The notes under the pieces were generated by a model. It worked only from the letters and a program-made list of their open reading frames with translations. It was not told where the DNA came from and did no database searches. Positions 41,765 through 54,164 of a stretch of DNA of 64,000 nucleotides are shown here, piece by piece; the first letter of the stretch is position 1, and each line of letters begins with the position of its first letter. This DNA is from Pomphorhynchus laevis. Its lineage: Eukaryota > Acanthocephala > Palaeacanthocephala > Echinorhynchida > Pomphorhynchidae. The DNA lies in assembly GCA_012934845.2 (NCBI GenBank), contig WNNJ02002080.1:1-64000 (forward strand), given 5' to 3'. A program made the translations under genes and the position numbers.

Positions 41765-42765
41765 CAATTGGATAAAAGCGTTTTCATCTTATTATTATAT
41801 TTACTGTGAAATGTCTATAGGCCAATTTTCGGGAACCTAAAAATAATTATAGAATTATCCTGTTTTAAAAAATATAATTCTAATTAGATTTTAATCCAGC
41901 AATGCAATCTATAATTAAAATCTTATTGATCTTATGTAAACTTAAATAATTGTAATTAAAAAATTATAATATTGTATTATATTATATGTAAATATTCTGT
42001 ATTGATTAAAAGTAAATATATTTTTAGAATGAAAATGTGAAACAGCGGTTAAGTCGAGGAATAGCTGCCTAAACTTAATCGTAAATAAAAATTATTAAAT
42101 AATAAAATCTTTACGGAACCAAGAATAGTATTTTTTAACTAAAAACACAATTCTTTATTATAACTAAAAATACTATTCTTCGTTCCATAAAGATTTTATT
42201 TATAAAAGAAAAAAATGGATATTTTCAAAAATAAAGAAGATTAAAATAAAAAATATTTCAGTTTAAATTTTTAGTACAAAAAGTAGAAAAATCTATGGAT
42301 ACGGGATTTAAATGCGCTATATTCTTATGCTAATTTTGCCTAATTACTGATTAAAGAGCAAATTAAAAAATAAAAATGTATAATGTTTATTAATAACAAA
42401 TAAATTCAAAAATCACATTTTATCAAAATCCTAATTTATAAAAATTTAAAAATGTCATTATTATAAATAGTTTGCAATTTATTAAATCCCATTTTATAAA
42501 TTTTTAACAAATTAAACAATTTTAGTTTTAGAAATTAAACGATTTGTGATAAAATGTAAAAAAATTAATTAAATAATTAAAAAATAAAAATTTAATATTT
42601 TGTAGAAATAACGTGTATAAAATCATATTTTATTATATTATTTTAATTATAGTTAGCTTAATTATATTATTTTATTCTAGTAGGCTTAATTATATGTCGA
42701 CAAGCTTAGAGATTTTAGTTTTGCTTTTGACACAAATACACTTCTAACTTCTTATTCTTAAGCCT
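41765..42765. other. No gene seen; small foldback at 42096-42203
   Basis: AT-rich intronic sequence of the UBR gene apart from the inverted repeat listed next. Confidence 0.5.
42096..42203. repeat. Short foldback repeat
   Basis: AAATAATAAAATCTTTACGG and CCAAGAATAGTATTTTT are mirrored by AAAATACTATTCTTCGTTCC and AAAGATTTTATTTAT, arms about 40 bp with two gaps, loop about 25 bp. Confidence 0.75.
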
Positions 42766-42769
42766 TTGT

Positions 42770-43336
42770 CCAGCTCTGAGGCAAGTCCAGCTATGTGGGA
42801 TTAATCCCTCTATTTTGCCCTATCTCGAGTCTGGTCTAAGTGAAGCCCATATGTCATCAAATCTGTATGAACGTCATCTAGCCATCGTCGATTGGGCCGA
42901 TATCTCGGACGTTTGCCTCTGATCTCGTGATTTAAGGCGGTCTTTGCAAGGAAGCGATTTTCAAATCGCAATAAGTGGCCGTACTACCGGAGTCATTTTG
43001 CAAACAATTGAAGCGACCCCGTATCTTTAGAGGAGATCCATATTTCTTACGTGGCCAAATCGCGTTATTTCGCTTATCCATCGCAGCATTTTAGTCGCCA
43101 TAAACGCTAGACGTCTTTCTGCTGCATTTGTAATAGTCACATAAAACGCCTGTCGCCGTTCGCCATTTTGTCCACGCTCAGTTTATTCGTGTCGTAATTT
43201 CATGAGTAAGGTGTCCCTTGCCGAAAGTATGATTCAGATGTACTTGAACTTTTTCGTAGTCTCAAATCAATACAGTTGAAGTTGATTGTGCCACTTTCTG
43301 TAGGTATGTTGGTAGGTATTCTGTCTTGTCTAAATT
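42770..43336 (-). mobile_element. LINE C-terminal fragment
   Basis: The minus strand reads RYGHLLRFENRFLAKTALNH-type sequence, then EIRGKRPRYRPNRRWLDDVH, TDLMTYGLHLDQTRDRAK-RD. This is the 'RW-GH--R--...GKR--GRP--RW-D-V--D' tail of RTE/I-type LINEs. The part to the right (43060-43336) is the frameshifted region before it. Confidence 0.65.
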
Positions 43337-43338
43337 AA

Positions 43339-45070
43339 GTATCTGGATGCAGAACTAGAATCCTGCAATTTGGATAACTTGATGAACATGAAAAAAGCGG
43401 CTATTTAAGGAACAGGTACGAGGATTCTGATAAACATATTTCATTTCTAGGCGCTGGCATTTTCGACAGCAAAGACTCGATACGGACGTACATAGAAAAG
43501 CTCGCATACCCTGAAGAACAACCGTTTGATGCACAGGTTCACCTTTAAGGTAAACCTTTATCAGCAAATATTTGGGGTTTTAACGACATATCATTTCGCC
43601 CCATCGCTGGCAAATATATATGAGTGATTGAGAAAAACATTTACCATGACTTACCTTGTATCGTCCAATATTGGAGGTACGTAAACGACGAATTGTTTGT
43701 ATAAATGGTAGAAACAGAATCCTTCAACTTGGATACCTTGATGAACATAAAAGATCCGGCTATTCAATGATAGGTTACATATGAGGATTCTGATAAACAT
43801 ATTTCCTTTCTAGATCAAAGTCGAAAAAACGAAAACAACCGTTTGATACACTGGCAGATCTATTATATATAAAATCCACGGGCTACTATAGTGTATGATA
43901 GAGCTATGAAATTTTTTCTACGGACAAGAGAAAACTTAGTAGGTATTGTGAAATATCTAATATGTTATTAGAAAGACAGTATATTCTGCAATTAAACAAG
44001 TGTTTTATGTTACATATGATAATTCTGATAAACATATTTCCTTTCTAGATCAAAGTCGATAAAACAGGAACAACCGTTTGATACACTGGTAGATCTATTA
44101 GATATAAAATCCAGGAGCTGATATAGTGATAAAAATTAATAATTTAAATAACTAAAAAATAAAAAATATATCTAAAAATTTAATATTTTGTAAATTAAGT
44201 ATCTTGATGCAAAACTAGAATCCTGCAATTTGGATAACTTGATGAACATAAAAAAACCGATTGTTCAAAGAGCAGTTACGAAGATTCTGATAAACATATT
44301 TCATGACGTTGGCATTTTCGACAGCAAAGGCTCGATACGGACGTACATAGAAAAGCTCGCATACCCTAAAGAACAACCGTTTGATGCACTGGCAGATCTA
44401 TTATATATAAAATCCACGGGCTACTATAGTGTATGATAGAGCTATGAAATTTTTTCTACGGACAAGATAAAACTTAGTAGGTATTGTGAAATATCTAATA
44501 TGTTATTAGAAAGACAATATCTTCTGCAAGCTATGAATCAAGCGTTTAGTAAGTTAAAAAGAATGAGTGTACCGAACAAAGTCGAGAAAAACCAAAATAA
44601 AGACATTCACAATATTTTTTACAACTTATATTTCGGAAGAGTATAATAATAGATTGATCGATTAGTTGTCGACTGATGGACAATATAATATAATTTATCA
44701 CAAAAAACGACCTTCTCCAATCTCCTTTTTCAAAACAATACCAACATATTCAAAGTATGAAGTAGTGTATCGCATTCCTTGTAAAAATTGCAACAAAGTC
44801 TACATCGGTCAAACCAAACAAGGAATACGAAAGAGACTTGAACAATACAAAGGAAATCTTAAAAGAGAAGACTTTTCTTCAGCTATGTTTAATAATTGAT
44901 TAAACAGTTCGCATACGATTGATTTCGACAATACAAATATTCTTGAATACGAGCCATATACAGTCGTCGTTTAATCAAGCTGGCGGTACACAAAGAAATT
45001 GCATTAACCATGCAAGGCAATAAATGCAATTGATGGTTAAAATTACCATCGGACCTGAGTTTGACTAAAC
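43339..45070 (+). mobile_element. Canonical PLE, rearranged, with C-terminal GIY-YIG endonuclease
   Basis: A block coding DNLDEH/DNLMNIKKP, RILINIF, GIFDSKGSIRTYIEKLAYP, EEQPFDALADLLYIKSTGYY and YDRAMKFFLRTRENLVGIVK recurs in part four times (43339, 43722, 43990, 44210), then the endonuclease follows from about 44690. No RT motifs remain between them. It lies in the last UBR intron on the antisense strand. Confidence 0.65.
44690..45060 (+). pseudogene. Canonical PLE GIY-YIG endonuclease
   Basis: KYEVVYRIPCKNCNKVYIGQ, TKQGIRKRLEQYKGNLKRED, then NSSHTIDFDNTNILEYEPYT and, after a frame change, RRLIKLAVHKEIALTMQGN. VYRI...KVYIG is the GIY-YIG pair, with the CKNC knuckle between (C-x2-C); R follows in KRLEQ and the Glu in ILEYE. 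Typical of Penelope/Poseidon-type PLEs with the endonuclease at the C-terminus. Confidence 0.8.
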
Positions 45071-45275
45071 AACATATCAATTAAATTCTTACGTTTTTAT
45101 TCTTTATATACTATGTCATTATTTATCAAAGATTTGTGTTTTCTTAAGAGGCCAATCGCATTGGCGAAAATTCAAAAATAATACTATTTTTCTTATTTTT
45201 TTTTTCGAAGAAAGAGCCAACTAATGACAAAATTATGCTTAGCGAAAAAGTTTACAAAAGCAAAAAATGACTAAC

Positions 45276-45587
45276 TTTAATCCGTCGTCAGTATCACCAT
45301 ACTGATCAACATAGGGAGCTGATGCCATTGCGCCACGCACTTTAAGCGGAGTACTTCCTTTAATAAGTTGCAACATAACTACCATGCAGTCCTTTATCTT
45401 TATGAATATGCCGCAATATCCAGAGCAATTTAGCATATGAGAAACTGCACAGCCCATTTGACCAGAACGCATTTGTCTAATTTTTATATCTGATAAGAGA
45501 ACATCACCACAATGTAGACACAGAAATGTTAATCTAGATTCTTCTGTATCATCATCAAATAAAGATTTAGACATAATCATATCTGAG
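45276..45587 (-). CDS. UBR1/2-type E3 ubiquitin ligase, penultimate exon
   Basis: The 312-nt exon starts after TATATTTTAG and ends before GTTAGT; phases 1 and 2 fit both neighbours. It reads DMIMSKSLFDDDTEESRLTF, LCLHCGDVLLSDIKIRQMRS, GQMGCAVSHMLNCSGYCGIF, IKIKDCMVVMLQLIKGSTPL, then ASAPYVDQYGDTDDGLK. UBR1/UBR2 proteins have '(CLVCG--LCSQSYCC)...GACTAHT--CG-G-GIFLRVREC-V------...PPYLDDYGETDQGLRRGNPL' at the same place. Several zinc-ligand cysteines are kept (CLHC, GC, NC), so the cap domain is probably folded. Confidence 0.88.
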
Positions 45588-46436
45588 CTAAAATATAATT
45601 TCAATCGCGATACTAATTTTGTAACTTACAAAATCTAATAATAAGAAATTAATTCGAAAATTTCGTTATAATTAGAATAAAAATTTTAATTATTTTCAAC
45701 ATTAGCAAATATTTCTTCGAGACAGTAAATCATGAAATTTAAACTTAAACTAAATACATAAAATACCTGATAATATAATTATATTTGCCAATATGTCACT
45801 TAACGATTGATCAAATGACAATTTCTTTTATTAGCGATTATATTAGCGTAAATTAAAGCTGGTTTATGCAAATGCAATAATCCTTAAACGAAAAAGAATA
45901 TAAAAGATTATTATCAATATAAAGATCACCTTTATATTGAAGAATATAAAAGATTAAAGATTAAAGATAAAAGATAAAAGATTCTTTAATCTTCCACTTT
46001 AAAGGATTAAAGAATTAAAATTCTGATCATAATCTGAAATTAATGCTAGTATATCCCTAATTATTTAATTGATTATAAAGATCGTATTTACGGATTGGAC
46101 AAACCAGCTCAGCTGTGTGCAACCACTTTGCAGCTCATAAACACGATACATAGAACTACTAATACAATTCATGATAATGTTTAAATTTTGAATTTAGATA
46201 CTTGATATACTTGTAATACTAAGTAATTCTTGTATGTATACAAGTATACATAATATACTTGATATACTTTTTCTAGATGCTTGATAATGACATTAGTTTA
46301 ATGTCGAAAATTTGCATAAATATATCTTTTACACTGGTGAGTGGATGTCGTTCCATGTATCGTTCCACAACAAAATAATTTTATAGATCGATTTGTCACA
46401 AAACGAAAAGAATTAAGGTATAGTTTTATTATCTGA

Positions 46437-46706
46437 TTAAACCTTAATACCCTTTTTATTCATTATAGAACAGTGACTTGTAATAATTATTTCCAATGTT
46501 AACTCACTACGTTCATATGTTGGATTTATATTTAAATCATAAGAATTAACCTCTTTCATTAGTATATCATAAACAAGCTTTATGCATATGAAGACAAGGT
46601 TATTACTAGCTTTATCAATAGTTGTTATTATATAGTTATCTTTTAATTTGGCAAGTTCTTTATTCATATCTTTATTAATTTTATCTTTAAAAAACGTTAT
46701 TTTCAA
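46437..46706 (-). mobile_element. Permuted-PLE fragment
   Basis: Codes NKDMNKELAKLKDNYIITTI, KLVYDILMKEVNSYDLNINP and SIMNKKGIKV; truncated at both ends, in the intron between the UBR exons at 45.3 and 48.8 kb. Confidence 0.85.
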
Positions 46707-46949
46707 ATTAATAAGTATTTAACCGATGAGCGTTTTCAGGTTAATATATATATTAAATATTAAATATATTAAATATATTTCAATATATATTTCAATTTTA
46801 AATTTTTACTTGATTAAAATGTAGATCCACCAAATTTTGATCTTTATAGATTTAAAAAGGTTATTTGATACATGTTATAAAATTATAAAATTATTCAATA
46901 ATTAATAATTAATTATTCAATTATTAATTATTTAATTATTAATTATTTT

Positions 46950-48745
46950 TATTTATCATTATGTAATAATACAGCAATATTTAATGTATTATATTTTATA
47001 TTATATGGTATGCATGAATGCTCATACAAAAATATGTTTTCTGTAAATTTAAATATGTCATCTTTACGATATAAATTAATAGTAGTTTTAGTTAATGTTA
47101 ATTTAATGTTCATATCTAGATATACACCTTCTTTATCATTAATATTGGTTTTGTTAAGAATAAGGCTTTCTGGATAAATGTGATCACTAATTGAATAAAA
47201 ATTATTAGAATTAAATACACATATATTATCAATGTATCGAAACATATATTTCATATATTTATATTGTTTAGATTTAGTTTTTACACAGTTATGAACAAAT
47301 TCATATTCTATAAAGCTTAAAAACAAGTCAGCTATAATTGGGCTACTATTACCACCCATTAGAACACCTTTTACTTGTCTAAATATAGATGTCCCTACTT
47401 TTAAATAATTTTGATTTATCAAAATATTTAAGGATTCTATTAATTCAATTTTATCCATATATTTATATTTATTTGATGGTTTAATTTTTGTTAGATAGGC
47501 GTTATAATTATTATAACATATATATGTATATCTTTTTCCGAATATAAGATTAATTAATTTTACTAACGCTTCTTTAATATCTACTAAATCTAGATTTGTA
47601 TAAAGCGTACTAAAATCGTATGTATTTATATTTTGAAAATTTATTCCTTTTGTCTGTTCTAAAAATTCTTTTGTAGAATTAATACTGAAATAGTGTTTTA
47701 TACCAGTATTAATTTCGATTACCTTACAATATTTTTTAAAGTGTGCTTTAATTACTTTAAGTATTTTATTCATATAGGACAGAAAGTGGTTTTAATGTAC
47801 ATTTAAACGCACTACATATGAACCTAGGTTTTATTGGATTTTTATGTAATTTTGGATTCCAATATAATATAGGTATAGTTTTATTATCTAATTCAACCTT
47901 TATACCCTTTTTATCCATTATAGAACAGTGACTTGTAATAATTGTTTCTAAACTCAACTCACTACGTTTAGATGTTGGATTTACATTTAAATCATTAGAA
48001 TTAACCTCTTTCATTAGTATATCATAATAAAGCTTTTTGCATATGAAGACAAAGTTATTACTAGCTTTATCAATAGTTGTTATTATATAGTTATTCTTTA
48101 ATTTAGTAAGTTCTTTATACATGTCTTTATTAATTTTATCTTTCCTTTTATAATTGTTTATTATTTTCATTTTATTTTTAATTTTATCAAATATATAATC
48201 TTTCCAAATTTTTATCTTAGATATATTCGAGCTTTCACTATTAATCAGCTTACTAAAGTAATCATTTAAGTTATTATATAACGAACTGTAAATTTTATTT
48301 TTGTCGTTGTTGTTATTTAATCTATATTTATACCCTTTTAATAGCAGCTTTCTTAATTCACAATTTTCAATTAATTCTAGATTATGGGTACATATATGTT
48401 CATTTATTTTATCAAAACTAAGACTTTTACAATTGCATTCTGTTTCCATTATGTTTCTAATATTATCGTTACATATTGATTTTAATTCTTTATTATAATT
48501 ACAATTTTTTCGTCCTAATGGTGGTAGGAGTTTATACCTTATTTTAGGAATATATTTACTTAAATCTGACCTTATTATTTCTTTACTTTTAGAATTATTT
48601 AAAAGTCCGGCTATATTTATGTTATCTATACATTTATTAATAAAGTTTATGGTTAATGTATATTTCTATTGTTATTATTAACATTGTACGATTATAGTAT
48701 TTTGTATTACAATAACTGTCTATTATACAACTAAGCGAGTAGATT
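46950..48745 (-). mobile_element. Permuted PLE with nearly complete RT, in a UBR intron
   Basis: Two long minus-strand frames (48449-47766 and 47773-46949) cover METECNCKSLSFDKINEHIC, TTIDKASNNFVFICKKLYYD, ILYWNPKLHKNPIKPRFICS, INTYDFSTLYTNLDLVDIKE, VGTSIFRQVKGVLMGGNSSP, YMFRYIDNICVFNSNNF (YIDN in place of YIDD), NIFLYEHSCIPYNIKYNTLN. Upstream to 48745 the linker reads RYKLLPPLGRKNCNYNKELK. The endonuclease and the 3' end are missing. One frame change and a motif 5 substitution make it inactive. It ends only about 50 bp from the donor of the UBR exon at 48796-48906. Confidence 0.88.
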
Positions 48746-48795
48746 ATATTCATAATATAAAAATTTCAAATTATATTTAATTATTATTTTTATAC

Positions 48796-48906
48796 CTTAC
48801 TGGTTTTGCTGCTAGCGACAATAAAGATAGGTAATCATATGGTAAATCAATAAGTTTTATAGGATTTGTGATAAGTAATGTATACTTAGAAGTACGAGGT
48901 GCACAT
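48796..48906 (-). CDS. UBR1/2-type E3 ligase exon
   Basis: A 111-nt exon between CTAACTGTTTAG and GTATAA. It reads CAPRTSKYTLLITNPIKLID LPYDYLSLLSLAAKPV (given as two blocks), matching UBR2 'AIRYPRESNKLINLPEDYSSLINQAS'. Phase 1 in and 2 out fit both neighbouring exons exactly. Confidence 0.85.
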
Positions 48907-48961
48907 CTAAACAGTTAGGAGGGAATTATTACAGGAAATAGACAAAAGGCAGAATACAAAC

Positions 48962-49070
48962 ATATGTTGTTCAACAGTACTGAGCAAATCCTTGTAATCA
49001 AAAAAGTGATTATCCAGTCCCAAATATTCACACAGCGCTATGTACTCTTGATCTGTGTTCATTTTTGCTT
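48962..49070 (-). CDS. UBR1/2-type E3 ligase exon
   Basis: A 109-nt exon after CTTCTGTTTAG and before GTTTGT, with a 55-nt intron to the next exon. It reads AKMNTDQEYIALCEYLGLDN, HFFDYKDLLSTVEQ, matching UBR2 '(S)HFEHLCSYLSLPNNLICLFQEN'. Phases fit. Confidence 0.85.
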
Positions 49071-49079
49071 CTAAACAGA

Positions 49080-51560
49080 AGTGATAACGTTTTCATGAAC
49101 TTTTTGTGGTTTTTTAATGTATTTTAATGGGTAATGTGAGCAATTATATTATTTGAAATAACAAAATAAATATTCGCAATATCGAAGTATACTAACAATT
49201 TTAGATCTACCTGATTAATCCGATAAAAGCCTACTTTTAGATTTTTATTAATAAAATTAAAAAATAAGAATTTGAAACTGCATAGCAGTAAATGTTACAA
49301 ATGTTGGCGATTTATATTTTCAGGTTTTAGTTTTGATTATAAAAATAATCATAAAAATCGAGTTCAATAAAGATTAAGCTCAATAAAGATTTCTTAAATT
49401 TTGTGATGTCTAACAGCATAACAAAGTTCACATAAAATTCTATTATTTTACATATTCAATTGTAAATGACAAATATAGAATTATTATTCCAATATTTTAA
49501 CTCAGCCTAGTTATAAAAAGCTATTGTTTTAGTTGATTAATGACAACTAATCAGTTTTACAGAATTCATAACAATTGCAAATAAAAGTATACTACAATTT
49601 ACATTATCAAATTTAAATTACATTTTACAAATTTTAATAAAAATTATTTAATGTTAAATAAAGATTGTAAATTGTAAATTTATCTGAAAAAGCGTTACAA
49701 TTAAATGATCAATTGAATTATGTTTTAGTAATTGATATATAATTTAAAGACATAATTCGTTCGGTCTTTTAAGCAGATGATATATCATAACACAATAATA
49801 ATAGAACACATACGTCTTTGTTAAACGAATAACTCATTGTTTTATATTAGTTATAAAGATAGAAATTATATAATGATGGAATAAAAATATACCAGTATTA
49901 TATTAAAAACCAAAATTATATTAAAATCCAAAATCTAGGTTCATATAGGTTCGGACACTAGGACAGAAGAATATTTTTTTCAAATTCTAGGGCATGCTCG
50001 ATTAAATCAGTTTAGTATTTAGCTATGACGAAATACTCAATCTGGATCCATCGTATTGTTTTGGTAACCTAAGTCTACTTTAACCACTACGCAAGTCGAA
50101 AAACATGGAAATATGGAGAAAACTAGTAAAGTTTAAAGACGCAAACTTTTAATTGTTGGGTCTCGTAAGGGCGAATTGGAAAATGATACACAAAGAATTT
50201 CAAACGAATTTCACAAATAAAACCAGGAAAAAAATCGTGTTTATAATGTATTAAAGACATTTACAACTACTATGGATGCTTGATGGTAATAACATTTTCT
50301 GTAGCTTTTTGATGTGCCAGATCATCTTATAGGAAAAATACCAGAAACATATGATTCCTCGCTCAACTAACATCCATATAAATAGTTTAATAATGACCAG
50401 TTTGCGGGAACTTTCAACTTATAAATATATTATTTAAAAAACAAGCTCGATAGCTCCTTCAATCATCATCAATAAAACATTTTTGACACAGACAATAGTA
50501 AAAACAGTTTAAAACAGAAGTTCAAACAGTTTGCGATAAAACTTCAATTCGGATGATGCTACTAGAAAATATCGAAATATATGGAAATATTTTTTCGTCG
50601 ATAATTAAAAGTTTAAAGTAGAAACTTAAATTATTTATCTACAAAAATTATTCCTTTTAAGAGCAGTATTGGACGTTGGAATATTTACAACATATTATAA
50701 GCAATGAAGTCGAATGAACATTCTTTACATAGTTGGTTGGAACAATAAAATTGCAGGTTTATAAATAATTATTTAATTTTAGGTTGTTTACACTATATAA
50801 TGTAATAAGTAGTTAGAAATAATTAAAAATTGAAAATACCAAATTGATTTGGATTGCTCGAATATACCATTAATCCGAAATTATTATTAGTAATTACAAA
50901 TGATAAAATTAAAACTTTAACTGTCTAATATTTATGACCAAGGTTAGTAGAATTACCAACCCAACTAACAATTGTTAAAAGTATTTCGGATGTCCATAAT
51001 AAAATTACTAATAATAGATATTACAGCGGACAATTTTAAATTAAATGTTTTATTCAATAAAAATTATTATTTTATAAATAAATAATTTTTAAATAATTTT
51101 TTTAAATCAAATTACTACATAAATACAATCATTTTGCGTTAAGAATTGACGTTTTAAAATAAACAAAAAGATATTGTTGAGAGTACAGACGATTCTAAAC
51201 TGATATTTTGATCGAATACAAAACTGGATTTAAATTCATTTTCCAAATATATTTTGGGGAAAACATCAATACTTGTAAAGAAATTCATAAATAATAATAT
51301 TTATGTAATAATTTATTCTGTAATTTTGAGGGGTATTTCTCGAAGTTACCTAATATAATTTTATAAATTTGTTGTTCACTCAAATTTGTTAATAAGTTAT
51401 ATTTTACATTGTATGTAAAATATATCTATATTACAATATAGTTATATAATAACTATATTATTACAATATTATTCCAATATTATAATTACAATATTATTCG
51501 ATATACCTATAACTATAGTAAATATATCGAATTTGATAGATAAACATTTAAAAAAGGAAA
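49080..51560. other. UBR intron without recognised element
   Basis: 2.5 kb of AT-rich sequence between two UBR exons. I see no PLE, LINE or TIR match and no additional exon with usable splice sites. Confidence 0.5.
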
Positions 51561-51572
51561 TGAGTTTCTTAC

Positions 51573-51722
51573 GTTTCAATCTATTGGAAAATTGTAGACG
51601 AAAGATGCTTCGATAAAAAAATGCACAAAGTCGAAGAAAATAAAAGTTTTTCTCAAACATAAGGGATTCTTTTGGATCAGAAATCATGCTAAATGTGCAG
51701 TTGTTTAATTGCATAGATAATT
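51573..51722 (-). CDS. UBR1/2-type E3 ligase exon
   Basis: A 150-nt exon after TTTTTTGTTTAG and before GTAAGA. It reads LSMQLNNCTFSMISDPKESL, MFEKNFYFLRLCAFFYRSIF, RLQFSNRLK. UBR2 has 'LPFLRCCALFFHYLNG' in the corresponding helix. The phases (2 bases in, 1 out) are consistent. Confidence 0.82.
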
Positions 51723-51775
51723 CTAAACAAAAAACAAACAGCAATTAAGACAATTAACGATACAAAAACACTTAC

Positions 51776-51964
51776 CACCCGATTCAATCATTGACCTTAT
51801 ATTCAAATAATTTCGAGCTAATACGAATTTGAATACAAAAGACTGAACTCTATGTCTAAAGCCGCATCGAATAAATGACGCTGAAGGTTGATTGGCAAAC
51901 ACAGCTGATAATGAAACCAACGATTCTAATAAATCATTTTCACTGTTAATGCCATCACATATAC
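51776..51964 (-). CDS. UBR1/2-type E3 ligase exon
   Basis: A 189-nt exon after GTTTCTAG and before GTAAGT; a 53-nt intron separates it from the next exon. It reads ICDGINSENDLLESLVSLSA, VFANQPSASFIRCGFRHRVQ, SFVFKFVLARNYLNIRSMIE. A helical region between the RING and the cap domain, where UBR proteins are poorly conserved; membership rests on phase-compatible splicing to the neighbours. Confidence 0.8.
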
Positions 51965-52097
51965 CTAGAAACAGAAACATATCACTTTTTGTGAGGTATT
52001 TAATTAAACCAAATAATATATTAAATTTTAATGGTATATTAATATCATATATTATATTAAGAAAAATGTAGATAAATAATTACATTACAATATTAAT

Positions 52098-52558
52098 AAT
52101 GTCCAATGATACGTTCGATGTGCAAATGTGTACTTAATTCTGCTGCCCTGACTTAAATCTGACCTTTAAGCGGGGTTTTACTCATTATTTTGACATGTTT
52201 AATGAAACATTTACTCTTGTACAAGTTCTGTCAGACTTTTACATTCAACAGACTGTTAGTAAATATTTTAACAAGAGATAATATTTTATATTAATATTTA
52301 ATATATAATTTTAATATTCATAATATTAATATAATTTTAATATATAATATTAATTTTATATATAATATTTTATATTTTATAATATATATTATTATATTTA
52401 AATATAATTTATATCTTATTTATATTAATGACATTACAGTTGAAAAGGACTCTTGCAATAGTCGAAAAATTGCGAATAATAATTTTCTTTTTATATTTAT
52501 CTCGATGTTTAAACGCCCTGAGCAATTGAATAGCACATCGAACGTATCATTGGGCATT
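52098..52558. repeat. MITE-like element with 23-26 bp terminal inverted repeats
   Basis: GTCCAATGATACGTTCGATG (from 52101) and its near-perfect complement ending CATTGGGC (52555) bound 455 bp without coding capacity. ATTAAT lies outside both ends and may be part of the target duplication. Superfamily not assignable. It lies in a UBR intron. Confidence 0.75.
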
Positions 52559-52599
52559 AATTTATAAAATAATTTTTCGCTAATTCTTTTGTTGATTTA

Positions 52600-54150
52600 T
52601 TGTAAATTAATATTTTAATAATATTTTGCTAATTTATAACAGAGTCAGATAACTGAGTATACGTATTTTATACTTTAAATAAATTAACAATAAATATAAA
52701 TAACTAAATATAATACATAATTATATAAGATGTTATACAATTAACAGTTATATAAAATTTAAAATAAAATTTATATTAGGGAAAAACAATTAAATAAAAT
52801 ATTTATCGAATTATAATGGATGAGCATTCTTATTGAAACATTCTAATTAAATAATTCTAATTTAATGTTTTAATTATTGAAATATAATGTTTGAAGCAAA
52901 GACAAAAATAATTATTTATATTTTAAATTTAAGTATAATTTAGAAGCAATTATATTTACAATATTATCAAATTATAATGTGATAATATAATTACATTTAA
53001 TGTAGTTACATTATCACAATCACATTATAATTACGAGCAATCTTCAATATTCAAATTTATATTAGAAACTTAAAATTTAACATTCGTTGACAAGCTAAAT
53101 TTTTAGAGGCTTGTGTACTAAAAATATACTAATAATTTGAAAAATATCAATAATACACTATCTGATTGATACTCAGTTTTCTTGTTGCCGTTCCACAATG
53201 TATGAACTTACTGATATTCTGTATCTTGTTAAAGATCTACATAATATCTAAAGTTCACCATAACGTTAGTGCCAACGATTTTAAAATCTGTCGAATAATT
53301 AGGTCGGATTTAGATATGGATGTGATCCAATCAGATATCAACATGGTTTATGTAAGCATATTCGAACAGTTTGTACATCAATAGAACAAATAGTTTGTAC
53401 ATCAAATGTTTTAAAAGGTTTAAAAATTATCAATTTGTGTCTACGATAGTTTTGTACTTTATGAGAATTCTTTAGAAATCATCAACACAGTGTTGATGAT
53501 AAAAACTATTAAAATATAGTCCTAAAATATAACAATTTTATTTTGAAATTTTTTAACGATCTTGTAATTTTTTTATAATTTTTCGTTTTATCTATATCTA
53601 TGAATTTTCGTTTTATTCATGATCCTGCACCAAAATTCCAAATTATATTACTTTCTTACTTAACAATAAATAAAACCATAAATGACTTGAAAAGTTGCAA
53701 GCAAAATTATTAAATATCTGATAAATCTATTTTTGAAATTGGAAAATGTCAGTGCTCAAAATATGGTTTGATAAGTAAAAAATTTGAAAATACTGCATTC
53801 TTGCAGATGATTGCATTTCATAAGACAATTTGAAATTAAATTTTGCAATCCAAAAATCGATTGTGATATCTGAAGATGTTTCTGTAGAAATAAATTCGGA
53901 AACGTCTTTCTGATTATGCAAATGTCAGAAAGATACAATAATTATTATACAATTATCCTTCAAAATAGTGAATTATTGGAAGTTAAAATTATTGATAGTT
54001 AACGATCAAATAAACATCAAAATATACAATTTAGCAATTTTTGTTATTCTTATTGCTAAAGCAAGAAGAATGAAGAATGCAATACGTCAAATGTTACAAT
54101 AAACAAAATAAAATTTAACACACGTTTATTTTATAACGTTGACGGTATTA
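52600..54150. other. UBR intron; no gene seen
   Basis: AT-rich, with a PLE-terminus-like GTCAGATAACTGAGTATACG at about 52644-52664 (a decayed minus-strand 3' end to about 52780). The remainder is unassigned. Confidence 0.5.
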
Positions 54151-54164
54151 ATAAAAATAGGTAA

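Noticed and set aside
45239-45604. Mis18/Yippee-like zinc protein
   Set aside because: The cysteine pattern looked similar, but the YGDTDDGLK segment and phase-perfect joining to the last exon identify it as a UBR1/2 cap domain.
53166-53384. 72-residue plus-strand open frame
   Set aside because: No motif, no splice context and AT-driven composition; it lies in a UBR intron and is likely chance.
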